From the NCBI GenBank assembly GCA_018985225.1, contig JADGIF010000210.1:1-14557 (forward strand): a stretch of DNA of 14,557 bases. Direction: 5' to 3'. Each line of letters begins with the position of its first letter. The first letter of the stretch is position 1. The position numbers were made by a program, and so were the translations under genes. The stretch comes from Amoeboradix gromovi. Lineage: Eukaryota > Sanchytriomycota > Sanchytriomycetes > Sanchytriales > Sanchytriaceae. Below the pieces are notes generated by a model. It searched no databases and had not been told where the DNA came from. It saw only the letters and a program-made list of their open reading frames with translations. Shown here piece by piece: positions 1-7,464 of this stretch.

Positions 1-122
1 GTTTTGCTTAGAGCACCATTACAAGTCACGCCCTTAATTACAAGGTTTGTGAATCTTATTAACATCCAATCACTATCTTTAATTCGTTTTGCTCTTACAT
101 CACAAAACACAGTCTTTGACAT
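1..122 (-). CDS. Partial unknown protein running off the left edge
   Basis: A minus-strand frame starts with ATG at 122-120 and stays open for 40 codons to the window edge. The same frame is also open upstream of that ATG to about 165, so the true start may lie a little further up. The peptide begins MSKTVFCDVRAKRIKDSDW and continues with a mixed, protein-like composition that could belong to a repeat-type protein. I recognise no family. The plus strand over 1-135 is also open (44 codons), but its composition is poor (mostly L, T, I), so I prefer the minus strand. Such a short open stretch can arise by chance in AT-rich DNA, and confidence is limited. Confidence 0.35.
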   Translation of the reverse strand, partial: MSKTVFCDVRAKRIKDSDWMLIRFTNLVIKGVTCNGALSK

Positions 123-190
123 GAACCCAGTTTGATTGGAACATAATGAAGCGAGATGATATTAAAGTTGAACATGGCCCCATAACAAAT

Positions 191-265
191 GGAGAAGTAA
201 ATAGATTGTCTGTGTCGGCACATGGCGTGGTGATCTAACTGGGACTTACCTTCATAAAATTTCAA
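191..265 (+). pseudogene. Degenerate copy of the 5' end of the DUF2235 gene
   Basis: This stretch resembles bases 338-460 of the intact gene just downstream. Read in frame from 210 it gives C-V-G-T-W-R-G-D-L-T-G-T, against C-D-G-T-W-C-G-D-P-T-G-T in the intact protein. The match then skips a block of about 13 codons and picks up again at H-K-I. The preceding bases (aagtaaatagattgt) also resemble the first codons of the intact gene. I see no further homology after about 265. It is best read as the relic of a tandem copy that lost nearly everything but its N-terminal motif. Confidence 0.6.
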
Positions 266-340
266 GTTCCAGAACTGTCTAAATTAAATGGCGTGATATT
301 TTCATAAATTGACACCACGGGTTTTCCTTGAAGCACAGAT

Positions 341-1681
341 ATGAAAAGAATAATTGTTTGCTGTGATGGCACATGGTGCGGTGATCCAACTGGGACCTCA
401 ACAAACATCAAGATTATTGCGCAAGCATTTGCAGGTCCTCATAAAATCAAATCTGGCAAAGCGGTGCGACATTGTGACAATATCGTTTGTTATTTCAATG
501 GGTGCGGTGTTGATGGATCCATCACAGATTATTTTAGGAATGGCGCATTAGGCGAAGATATTAAAAGTAGATGCTTAGAAGCGTACACGTTTATCGTGGA
601 TAACTTTGATTTAGGCGATCAGGTATGGATGTTTGGATTAAGTAGAGGCGCATTTACGATCAGATCTGTAGCAGGTATCATTAACAATGTTGGTATAATT
701 AGTCGTACAAAATTGATACGCTTGTACGGTGATGGGGTAGAAGACGCAATGGAAAAGCTATGTAATCAAGCTTATGTGATTTACAAAGACAAAGGCTCAG
801 AATACAAACCGCGTGCTGATTTCCCACTAAAGTTCAAAGCGAAATATTCATATACTGATATTTATGACTCAGGTGTAGATTGTGTCTCTACCTGCACGAG
901 CAAGTGCAAGAATGAAAAGAACTCTTGTACCGAGTTCTGTTTAACCTCTCCTCCTATAGAGTTTATGGGTCTGTTAGACACTGTTGGTGCTTTGGGTATT
1001 CCAAGATTTCAAGATGACAATTATCTAGAATACGGGTTCTATGATACTAACATTACTAGTGAGGTCAAGAATGTCTATCAAGCTCTCTCTGTGCATGATA
1101 ATTTAGCAGTATTTCAGCCGTGTTTTGCCAAAAGAAACCCAAATTCGAAGAGATGGGAAGGGGTCTCCAAGGCAACTATCGAGGTATGGTTTCCGGGTGC
1201 GCATTATGATATTGGAAGACAAAAATTCATTCTCTTTAGAAACACAAAACCTGTAGCAGGTGTTATCGGCAGTTTGTTGTCTTTAGGTGAAAGCATGTTG
1301 CGAAGCATCTCTTCCCGAATATTAGTAATTTCTTTTGATGAGCAGTACTCCAGAAACGTGTTTTGCTGGATGGTTGGGTGTATCAATAAAGAAGCAAATG
1401 CTCAATTAATTAACGAGTCAGCGTATGACTTAGCGATTCAGGGTGATGAATGGTCGTTTTTACCTCCATTTAGAAAGAATGCATACGAAAAATTGTTGTA
1501 TTTGATGCCATCCAAGATATTGAGAGATCGATTTATCCCACCTCATGAGAAGAGCATCTTTTATAAATGCAAGAAAGGTGGCGAGGCACAATATTTATCA
1601 TCTATCAATGGGCAACATTCTAAATCATATGATAATAGAGTAGTATTGAGAGACTTGAGCAGTATTGAGTTTACATTATAG
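341..1681 (+). CDS. DUF2235 (Tle1-like) alpha/beta hydrolase
   Basis: This intact 446-residue protein has the DUF2235 / T6SS phospholipase effector Tle1-like catalytic fold. It opens with the family signature CCDGTW (residues 7-12). It has a GxSxG nucleophile elbow, GLSRG at 99-103 with Ser101. A candidate acid is Asp213 in LLDTVGALG, and a candidate His288 lies in PGAHYDIG. This fits a Ser-Asp-His esterase or phospholipase, but substrates of fungal members are generally unknown. There is no signal peptide, so it is probably cytosolic. An unusual Cys cluster (C181, C185, C189, C196, C200) sits between the nucleophile and acid motifs. The start is the first ATG next to the conserved motif. No intron is needed. 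Two overlapping AATAAA signals (1690-1699) follow the TAG stop. Family assignment is confident; activity is inferred. Confidence 0.93.
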   Translation: MKRIIVCCDGTWCGDPTGTSTNIKIIAQAFAGPHKIKSGKAVRHCDNIVCYFNGCGVDGSITDYFRNGALGEDIKSRCLEAYTFIVDNFDLGDQVWMFGLSRGAFTIRSVAGIINNVGIISRTKLIRLYGDGVEDAMEKLCNQAYVIYKDKGSEYKPRADFPLKFKAKYSYTDIYDSGVDCVSTCTSKCKNEKNSCTEFCLTSPPIEFMGLLDTVGALGIPRFQDDNYLEYGFYDTNITSEVKNVYQALSVHDNLAVFQPCFAKRNPNSKRWEGVSKATIEVWFPGAHYDIGRQKFILFRNTKPVAGVIGSLLSLGESMLRSISSRILVISFDEQYSRNVFCWMVGCINKEANAQLINESAYDLAIQGDEWSFLPPFRKNAYEKLLYLMPSKILRDRFIPPHEKSIFYKCKKGGEAQYLSSINGQHSKSYDNRVVLRDLSSIEFTL

Positions 1682-1689
1682 GGGACGTC

Positions 1690-1699
1690 AATAAATAAA
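1690..1699 (+). terminator. Poly(A) signals of the DUF2235 gene
   Basis: Two overlapping AATAAA hexamers begin 9 and 13 bases after the stop codon. The region up to 1898 otherwise looks like the facing 3' untranslated regions of the DUF2235 gene and the convergent TAPT1 gene. Confidence 0.55.
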
Positions 1700-1898
1700 A
1701 TTTGATATAGATTGAAATCGCAGTACTCTGTTTGTTAGATTATGGTTTGAATCGTTTAACGCTCTAAAATATTTTTGCAAATTTATATTTGAAAAACTTT
1801 GGGGTCTTAGTTCTTCAATACTAAACTTAAGATATCACGCTAGTGCGAATGAATAATTTGACCATTGTTTTACTAATAAAGTTAAAAATTCATGTAGT

Positions 1899-3274
1899 TC
1901 AGTATGGTACCCTGCTCTTCCAAATAGCAAATCTATCTATGTTTTCTAAATTTAACTCAGGTTTGTCCACATTGTTCTCTTTGTTTGAGACACCTTTGAT
2001 GATTTTCTCTTTAGGAATTGAATGTACAGGGACATACATGAAATCATTTGGACCTCCAATCACAGTATCGATTTCTGGTTCATTTGCCAAGAATCTTGAT
2101 TTATTGTACAGCTGCTGTCTAGTCAATGCGCGCATCGCCCAAAGTAATGCATAAATGACTACTACAAAGGAAATGTAGCTTTGGTTGTCGAACCCAGGTT
2201 CCTTTGAGAAGATGTCCAAATCTGAATTACCAAACCATCTTGGAATGATGTTCAGTAGGTTATTTGTAAACTATATGAATAAAAAATACAAGTACTACTG
2301 TCGGTACTACGCCGAATCCCAATCTTCTAGATACGTTGCCAGGTAGGTGAGATTTTCGAAGTACATCTCGAGCGATTACTTGGGAGAATAAATGAAATAC
2401 TGATGGCTTTATCCCATTAAACTTGGTTATAAACGAGTGCTTAAGCCAGTCTACTAAAAATTCACTTAGTATCACTGTTAATAATGGATCTATTATATAT
2501 AGCAGCGAATCAGGCAGAAGCCAATCAGGCAGAATCAAAAGAGATTGGCCATGTGGCTCACTGGAATCCGATATATTACGAAGGAACGTTAGAAATACAA
2601 AGATAGATATATGAAACCGCTCCACAATATCGCTGCAGCCAAGCTGAAATAAATTCTCAGCTTCGAATTTCTTGAAAACGCTAGTTTTTAATTCAGCGAA
2701 TTGGTTTGATATTAAAAGAGTTAGCAGAGCGTTATTATGTGAGTTAACTGCTACGTTAAGAGCAACCAATTGAAAAAGAAGAACCATAGTATGAACTGCT
2801 CCATAAAATACCAACACTGCTATGCTGGCTATAAACGTCAGTATAGTGTATACTGAATCTATTATTGTATTAAAATTAGATTTTTGGGACATGGTTATGT
2901 CGATAATATCTAAACCAAAGCTGGCACACAATTTGTCAGCTACCTCCAAGGTGTTGAAAATAACGTACAACTTAATGACGCTTTGGCCCCTAACGAAGTG
3001 ATATAAATAAGCTATGTCTAAGTCTAAAAATGTTACTAGTATACATATTGTGGTAAACAAAATTACATCAATTCTTTTTCGATATTGCAATATTCTAATT
3101 GGAAGTGTTGTAAATACATCTAAAAAAGTATCTAGACATACTAGGTATCCAATATTTATGAACTTCTCAAATTGCTTTGGTACTTTGTATGTATTCTTAA
3201 TACGCTGATGCTTCCATTCATCAAAGTTGTTCAAGGAGGTCATGAGACAGAAATTCAAAAACTGAGCTCATCAT
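1899..3274 (-). CDS. TAPT1/Emp65-family ER membrane protein, reading frame disrupted
   Basis: The product belongs to the Tapt1 family (DUF747), which includes yeast Emp65, an ER membrane protein that works with Slp1 in protecting folding proteins, and animal TAPT1. Numbering from the ATG at 3243, the hallmarks are CLDTFLDVFTTLPIRIL (36-52), RGQSVIKLYVIFNTLEVADK (85-104), the NVAVNSHNNALLTLLISNQF block (163-182) and SD..ERF (204-209), with several membrane helices. The main frame (3258-2260) stops at AAA-TAA. The C-terminal part, with one more membrane helix and a charged tail, continues in the +1 frame to a TGA at 1901-1899. Upstream, 17 codons from an ATG at 3274 (SVFEFLSHDLLEQL) lie in another frame and join at CTT-TGA. 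A 70-nt intron (GTTTAC...CAAAG, 2271-2202) could also bridge the C-terminal break, but both splice sites are weak. The simplest start without a shift is ATG 3243. The family call is confident; the exact model is not. Confidence 0.8.
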
Positions 3275-3844
3275 ATTTGATAAGGTTCTCGATCCATGTA
3301 TTTAATGGCTATCTATTGAATGTCTGGTGGACTACTTTGTTGCTATTTCATTTCTCACATGCGGCAAGCAACTCCTTAAAGCGTGTCCTATGATCACGAA
3401 CGCATAGGTATCGATACCATTTACGAGCAGTACTAATCTTAGCTCGATTCGTTATTCTGGGTTTTAAGAATTGAAGGCATTCTGCATTATGGAAGAAGTG
3501 CTTTTGACAATATTGTTAATGATTTACTAAGTTCCATGACTGTACTGAAATAATGATGAGGCTACTTTATCACTGCTCCTTGGATTGGTTTGTAACATAT
3601 TGATATCCATTTGAGATTAATAAAACTAAGAAACATTGGGGACTTTTTCAACAGTTTGCTACCAACGTACTGCATGGTTATAGCTAGCGCTTTTCCAAGC
3701 TAAATATGCCCTATTTTTAACCATATGTATCGAAGTGGACAAAGGTTAACAACGATTGCCTTTGACCAGATCATCCTTTTTACGGCATCCACCTTAGCGT
3801 TTGTCTGTTTTTAGTGACGTGGTGTGGTATTTTTGAAATTGAAA
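3275..3844. other. Intergenic region without a convincing gene
   Basis: This 570-base stretch lies between the 5' end of the TAPT1 gene and the 3' end of the membrane-protein gene, both on the minus strand, so its left part should hold the TAPT1 promoter. A 36-codon open plus-strand frame (3443-3553) encodes HYGRSAFDNIVNDLLSSMTV, which looks protein-like but is too short to call. I see no RNA gene or repeat here. Confidence 0.5.
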
Positions 3845-3861
3845 TCAATTTGAATTGATTT
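3842..3861. repeat. Short perfect inverted repeat at the end of the 3845-4396 gene
   Basis: Nine-base arms AAATCAATT and AATTGATTT are separated by TG. The palindrome covers the last codons and stop codon of the minus-strand gene. It could form a small A/T-rich hairpin in the mRNA end, but it may also be chance in AT-rich sequence. Confidence 0.5.
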
Positions 3862-4396
3862 TCTCAGTCAAGTCTTTTATTCTATAAAGCAACGAACTCT
3901 TCATGTCACTAACTATTCTTAGTTCTTCTTTATACTGCTCAACAAGATCATTATTATCTACAACTTCGAACGGATTGAGCCATAAAATGTGATTATATAA
4001 TGATGTTATTGGCATGGTAATTCTGTCAAAGTTAATGATCCCATTAATGAAGTAAGAGAAGGAACCAAATAGCAGTCCAAAGCTACCAAAAATAAAAATA
4101 TTATTTTTTCTCCCAATTGCATATACAGTTCCAGTCAATAGTCCGCTTATTGATTTCTGAGTGAGGTTGTAGAATTCACTATTTATTATATGTTCTGGAA
4201 TACTCCTCAACATAATTGGTGCTTCTAGTGGGCGAGATAACACTTGATTTGATAAGTACCACGTTGATGTGCATGCCAAAAACCCTAGAGCTTGCAAATG
4301 GAACCTGGTACTACTGCTTTTATTTTGAGTCATGAATGCATATATCAAAGCATACGGCACAGTGTTACCAATGTTTATGGCAGTTTCTTTGTCCAT
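3845..4396 (-). CDS. Unknown membrane protein, 183 residues
   Basis: One uninterrupted frame runs from ATG (MDKETAINIGNTVPYALIYA) to TGA. The N-terminal two-thirds has hydrophobic stretches around residues 10-22 and 38-54 and a longer one around 84-122 (GLLTGTVYAIG, then IFIFGSFGLLFGSFSYFING), consistent with two to four membrane segments. The C-terminal 40 residues are charged and helical (LVEQYKEELRIVSDMKSSLL), probably a short coiled coil. There is no cleavable signal peptide. The size and the pattern of membrane segments followed by a coiled coil would suit a small organelle-membrane protein, for example mitochondrial, but that is only a guess. I recognise no family. It is transcribed in the same direction as the TAPT1 gene. 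Confidence 0.7.
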   Translation of the reverse strand: MDKETAINIGNTVPYALIYAFMTQNKSSSTRFHLQALGFLACTSTWYLSNQVLSRPLEAPIMLRSIPEHIINSEFYNLTQKSISGLLTGTVYAIGRKNNIFIFGSFGLLFGSFSYFINGIINFDRITMPITSLYNHILWLNPFEVVDNNDLVEQYKEELRIVSDMKSSLLYRIKDLTEKINSN

Positions 4397-4535
4397 GGAA
4401 CTCCCCTTTGAAACAAAAACGATTACAAGATATGAGAGACTCCTGAGGCGGGTTCAGCATGGCTGCAGATATTTAGACTATTTGTTACTTGTTGCCTTAT
4501 GGTGTCCTCACTTCCAAACCACGGCTTGCGTATTT

Positions 4536-4673
4536 TTATCTCTTGGTTTGCCATTCTTTGGTGATACGCATCTTGTATACATTTGCCAGCAATGGCTTTG
4601 TTTTCCGCACCAATTTCTTTCTATGATTGGGCTTATCAATAACAACTGGGACACCTTCAACTGATATTGTAGT
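4536..4673 (-). other. Orphan minus-strand coding fragment
   Basis: A frame of 45 codons between stops reads TTISVEGVPVVIDKPNHRKK followed by LVRKTKPLLANVYKMRITKE. The composition is strongly protein-like and basic. No ATG begins it. After 4552 the neighbouring frame (KNGKPRDKNTQAVVWK) continues the same style for 16 codons, so an indel may separate them. The pattern G-V-x-x-V-I-D followed by K-L-V-R-K reminds me of segments ahead of CCCH zinc fingers in ZC3H3/Red5-like proteins, but no finger follows and this is weak. It could be an exon or a relic. Confidence 0.35.
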
Positions 4674-4917
4674 TCAAACTTAATTATTAGGCTAATTTCT
4701 TATAGCCAGTTAAGTAGATTTAAAATGTAAAGCAAATTTTATAAAGTCGATTGACTGCTTATGCAACCTTTTGTTATTAAAGATACATGTAGGGAAAAAC
4801 AACTACTGATATGTGCTGATAGGAATGTTTTAAAAATAAAAGATCCAGTGTGTCTAAATAATAGATTCACGTACTATTAATGCAATCAAAAGTGTTAAAC
4901 TAAATCTAATGATAAAG

Positions 4918-5402
4918 TCACAAACCAGGTATTATGTGATTTAAGAATAAACCTGACAATATCGCTGTTCCAATGTTATAAAAGCAATCATGTGCTCGAA
5001 AAAAGTTCTTTTGCGGAGATTGTAAACCCTGCAATCCGTAATTGCAATTATGAATGCGTTGAATTGAATAAAATCGACTCATAGCCGTATCTGATTCCCG
5101 AACAAGTCTTCTTGATTTTCTAAAGCTCGTACGCTCATCATAACTCTTAATAAATTCTTCGACCTGCATACTCGGTTTAATCCATTGAGCGCTATACGAT
5201 TTTTAGCATCTTTTTTCAAAATTGTAATTTTAGTTGATTTGTTGTACGTAAAGCAGTATGTATCTGGTTTATCGTAATGCATGATGGTGTTTGCTTGTGT
5301 AAATTCAAACTGATCCAAGTTTATAAAAGGTCTCGAATCTTTCAACACATCCAGCAGAACCTCAAAAACTCTCTTTTCATATTCAAAACAATGGAAACCC
5401 AT
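4918..5402 (-). CDS. Unknown protein split by a frame break
   Basis: Two overlapping minus-strand frames appear to form one gene. The first starts at ATG 5402 (MGFHCFEYEKRVFEVLLDVL) and remains protein-like to about codon 66. Its later part, to the TGA at 5081-5079, looks like noise. The second frame carries SMQVEEFIKSYDERTSFRKS and ends at 4918 after a hydrophobic C-terminus (NIGTAILSGLFLNHIIPGL). One extra A in the A5 run at 5204-5200 would join them seamlessly into a protein of about 160 residues. No GT-AG intron fits. The break may be an assembly homopolymer error or a real mutation. The product is not recognised. It is divergent from the 5511-6239 gene, with about 108 bp between the two ATGs. 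Confidence 0.5.
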
Positions 5403-5510
5403 CCTCTACACCCGAAATGAAATGAATGAGTTGTAAAATGAGAAAACATTAATTATAGCAGTCTTCAACCTACACAAGACGCCGTAAACGTCTCCTATCA
5501 CGTGTTGATT
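5403..5510. promoter_or_regulatory. Shared divergent promoter region
   Basis: These 108 bases separate the ATGs of two oppositely transcribed genes, so one compact region must drive both. It contains CACGTG (5500-5505), an E-box, ten bases ahead of the plus-strand ATG. No TATA box is obvious. Confidence 0.4.
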
Positions 5511-6239
5511 ATGAATGCTATTTCTGATTATCCACTTATGAAACAGCACATTAAGTGTTTTCTTTCAACAAGATCAAATCAGAAGTTTGATTTGCATGAA
5601 TTGCTGAAGAATGAGGCATATAACTCTATTAAGAACAACCCAAAAGGATTAGATCAAAATCAGTTAATTACAAGTTTAGTGCAAATGGAAGGTGTGAAGG
5701 CTCAGATGGAAGGTGCAAAGGCTCAAAAATGGAATTCTTATGCCGTTTTTTCTCAGGCAGTGGCTATTTTCTTAATTGGAGGAATTGTATGGCACTTACA
5801 GTCAGTTCATGAGAAACAGCTATGGGAAGAAAAAAGATCGTTTAAAATGTTGGAATGGTTGCGTGATGTAGGAACTGGTGAGAAGCATTCAATCCATAGC
5901 GAATCATCTGTGAAGTTGTATGATTTTAAGAACAAGTACAGCGAAAAGGCCAAGATGCAATTTGAGAAAGGTGTCTTAGAATCCAGAAAAGGTGAATTTG
6001 ATAAAGAATGGACTTTGGTGAATCAAAGTCGATCGAAGGTGAAAGACTACAAGAGAGAAAAGGAGATTCTTGATGTAATGGTTGAATCTGAAACTAGCAA
6101 AGGTTCATTATCTCAGCAATACTGGGGTCACGTTAAAGACGATATGAATAGAAGGGTGGCTTTAATTAATGAAAATTTAAAAGTTTTCTTAGATCCTAAA
6201 TGTTCGGATCCTCACTCGGATCTATTGCTATTTCGCTAA
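5511..6239 (+). CDS. Unknown single-pass membrane protein with coiled coil
   Basis: I place the start at ATG 5511 (MNAISDYPLMKQHIKCFLST), giving 242 residues; the frame is open a few codons further up but without an ATG. Residues 59-72 contain two exact-length heptads, MEGVKAQ and MEGAKAQ, encoded by a 21-bp tandem repeat (5685-5726). A single membrane helix (about 77-94, VFSQAVAIFLIGGIVW) follows. The remaining 150 residues are highly charged (KAKMQFEKGVLESRKGEFDK) and should form helices or a coiled coil. No signal peptide is present, so the membrane helix probably acts as an anchor. I know no matching family. The heptads lie directly before the helix and could help oligomerisation, which is inference. 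Confidence 0.72.
   Translation: MNAISDYPLMKQHIKCFLSTRSNQKFDLHELLKNEAYNSIKNNPKGLDQNQLITSLVQMEGVKAQMEGAKAQKWNSYAVFSQAVAIFLIGGIVWHLQSVHEKQLWEEKRSFKMLEWLRDVGTGEKHSIHSESSVKLYDFKNKYSEKAKMQFEKGVLESRKGEFDKEWTLVNQSRSKVKDYKREKEILDVMVESETSKGSLSQQYWGHVKDDMNRRVALINENLKVFLDPKCSDPHSDLLLFR
5685..5726 (+). repeat. Two-copy 21-bp tandem repeat inside the coding region
   Basis: ATGGAAGGTGTGAAGGCTCA(G) is followed at once by ATGGAAGGTGCAAAGGCTCA(A). Each copy encodes one heptad, MEG(V/A)KAQ. Three base differences separate the copies, so the duplication is not brand new. Confidence 0.85.
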
Positions 6240-6366
6240 CTCGAGGTGAAGTAGAGTTGGAAGTCATAAGTTGTTTTACTAAAGGAATTGTTCCTATTTA
6301 TAGTTTTCCATGATCACGGTGCTTACCAGTGATCGCAACTTATTCGTCTCCTAGGTCTCCTGTGAC

Positions 6367-6504
6367 CTATGAGGTATTTATCTGATTGAACTCCAGGTCC
6401 ACAACTATATTAGCAGGGGACTGTGTAATCCTGTGACCGGACAGGGTCTCAACAGTTCCCTCATCGGACAGATACTTAGCAGCCTTGTTGAGTTCATACA
6501 GGTT
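6367..6504 (-). other. Orphan coding-like fragment overlapping the transposase-like fragment
   Basis: Between two stops, 45 codons read NLYELNKAAKYLSDEGTVET and continue with SGHRITQSPANIVVDLEFNQ. The composition is clearly protein-like and the DNA is a little more GC-rich than its surroundings. It lies in a different frame from the 6405-6698 fragment, whose C-terminal third is unconvincing in its own frame. A switch from one frame to the other around 6505 is possible. I do not recognise it. Confidence 0.4.
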
Positions 6505-6698
6505 TTACGACGGTCTTTGTTCCAGCTATTGTAATTAATTCTAAAGTTTCTTAAAGATTCAATCATTTCAAACAGACATTGCTTTTGACAACATTCAAAT
6601 GATACAGATTCAGAAACCCGCTCTTCTACCGATTGAATATTCTCTTCAATGTCTGAACTGTTTTTTATTTCTTCCATTAATTCTTCTTCACGCGGCAT
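6405..6698 (-). pseudogene. Fragment with C-C-x3-C motif, transposase-like N-terminus
   Basis: The frame starts at ATG 6698 with an acidic leader (MPREEELMEEIKNSSDIEEN), followed by ECCQKQCLFEMIESLRNFRI and a basic W-N-K-D-R-R. A C-C-x3-C-L cluster followed by a helical region and an R-R pair resembles the N-terminal zinc-knuckle regions of transposase-derived proteins in fungi and animals. This is family resemblance from memory, not a search. After about residue 70 the sequence loses protein character and soon ends, so it is truncated, probably by an indel. No terminal inverted repeats were identified. Confidence 0.4.
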
Positions 6699-6815
6699 TG
6701 AATTAAAATATGATTCTTGCGTGTTGAATGGATTGTTGTTGTTGGAATTTATTGTTTTGAGGAGAAGTTTTGAAATGTTTTTGCTTTAAGAGAAGATTTA
6801 AACAAAAAAAGTTTA

Positions 6816-7232
6816 TTAAGGATTTCCAATAATTTCTTCTTCGTCAGTGTCTTTTAATCTGAATGGAAAACGAAATTTTCCATGAATTTCCATTAGAGGT
6901 AAAACTAAATCTGGAATTGATTCACGTTCTTCATTTATAAAATAATGACACCATTTACAAAACTCTCCAATAGTTGGAGGTGGCGCCATTGGATTTACTA
7001 TATCATAGTCGTTTGAAAATGAGTTCTAATATGTAGAAAGACAAACGGTCAAGTAATAAGCTAAATTTTTTCTTGTAAATCTGTATTTACCCATAGCCGT
7101 GACAGTTCTATTTTCTTGTTCAAGTATTTCAGCAGTTTTTTCCTTTGCTTGCAAAACTCGAATCTAGCCATCATGTCTTTCAAAATATTTCCAAAACTCA
7201 TAATATAGCACTTTTGAGTTTGGTGGAGCCAT
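6816..7232 (-). pseudogene. Broken unknown gene, possibly part of a mobile element
   Basis: One frame from ATG 7232 (MAPPNSKVLYYEFWKYFERH) to TAA 6816 contains two internal stops: TAG at 7166-7164 (after R-H-D-G) and TAG near 7027. The stretches between are strongly protein-like: AKEKTAEILEQENRTVTAMG, and near the end IGEFCKWCHYFINEERESIP and FRFPFRLKDTDEEEIIGNP. A 93-nt intron with GTAAAT donor and GATATAG acceptor (about 7103-7011) would remove the second stop in frame. The first stop would remain, perhaps from a lost Trp codon. TATATATTTAAA and CCAATC lie upstream on the same strand. The W-x2-F near the start is faintly like BED-type or transposase DNA-binding regions. Function is unknown. 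Confidence 0.45.
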
Positions 7233-7256
7233 TTTTATAGTGTAAAATCTCATTTC

Positions 7257-7314
7257 TATTTAAATATATACAAATTAATTTTATTGGTTTAAACGTAAAA
7301 TCGGTGTTTGATTG
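7257..7314 (-). promoter_or_regulatory. TATA-like and CCAAT elements ahead of the 7232 ATG
   Basis: On the minus strand, AAGCCAATCA lies about 80 bases before the ATG and TATATATTTAAA about 25-35 bases before it. Spacing and order fit a eukaryotic core promoter. Both motifs are common in AT-rich DNA. Confidence 0.35.
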
Positions 7315-7464
7315 GCTTAGGACATTATGTCAAAATAAGCATGTTAATCACGTGTTACAAATTGTTTTGGAAATATCAACAATTCCAACCATCCAATTTG
7401 AAATCGGATTAGAAAATTAGATACATCTTCTAAAGCGCTATCAAGTAGTGTTAAAGTCTAAAAC

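Noticed and set aside
1-135. 44-codon plus-strand open frame at the left edge
   Set aside because: The minus strand over the same bases has a more natural composition and an ATG start; the plus frame is rich in L, T and I without pattern.
354-551. 65-codon plus-strand frame inside the hydrolase gene
   Set aside because: Shadow of the DUF2235 frame, with no protein character of its own.
1843-2154. 103-codon plus-strand frame
   Set aside because: Antisense to the conserved C-terminal part of the TAPT1 gene; composition is that of reversed coding DNA.
3443-3553. 36-codon plus-strand open stretch with protein-like sequence
   Set aside because: Too short, has no start or splice context, and nothing adjoining supports it; mentioned only in the intergenic note.
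4332-4664. 110-codon plus-strand frame
   Set aside because: Antisense to the start of the membrane-protein gene and to a better minus-strand fragment.
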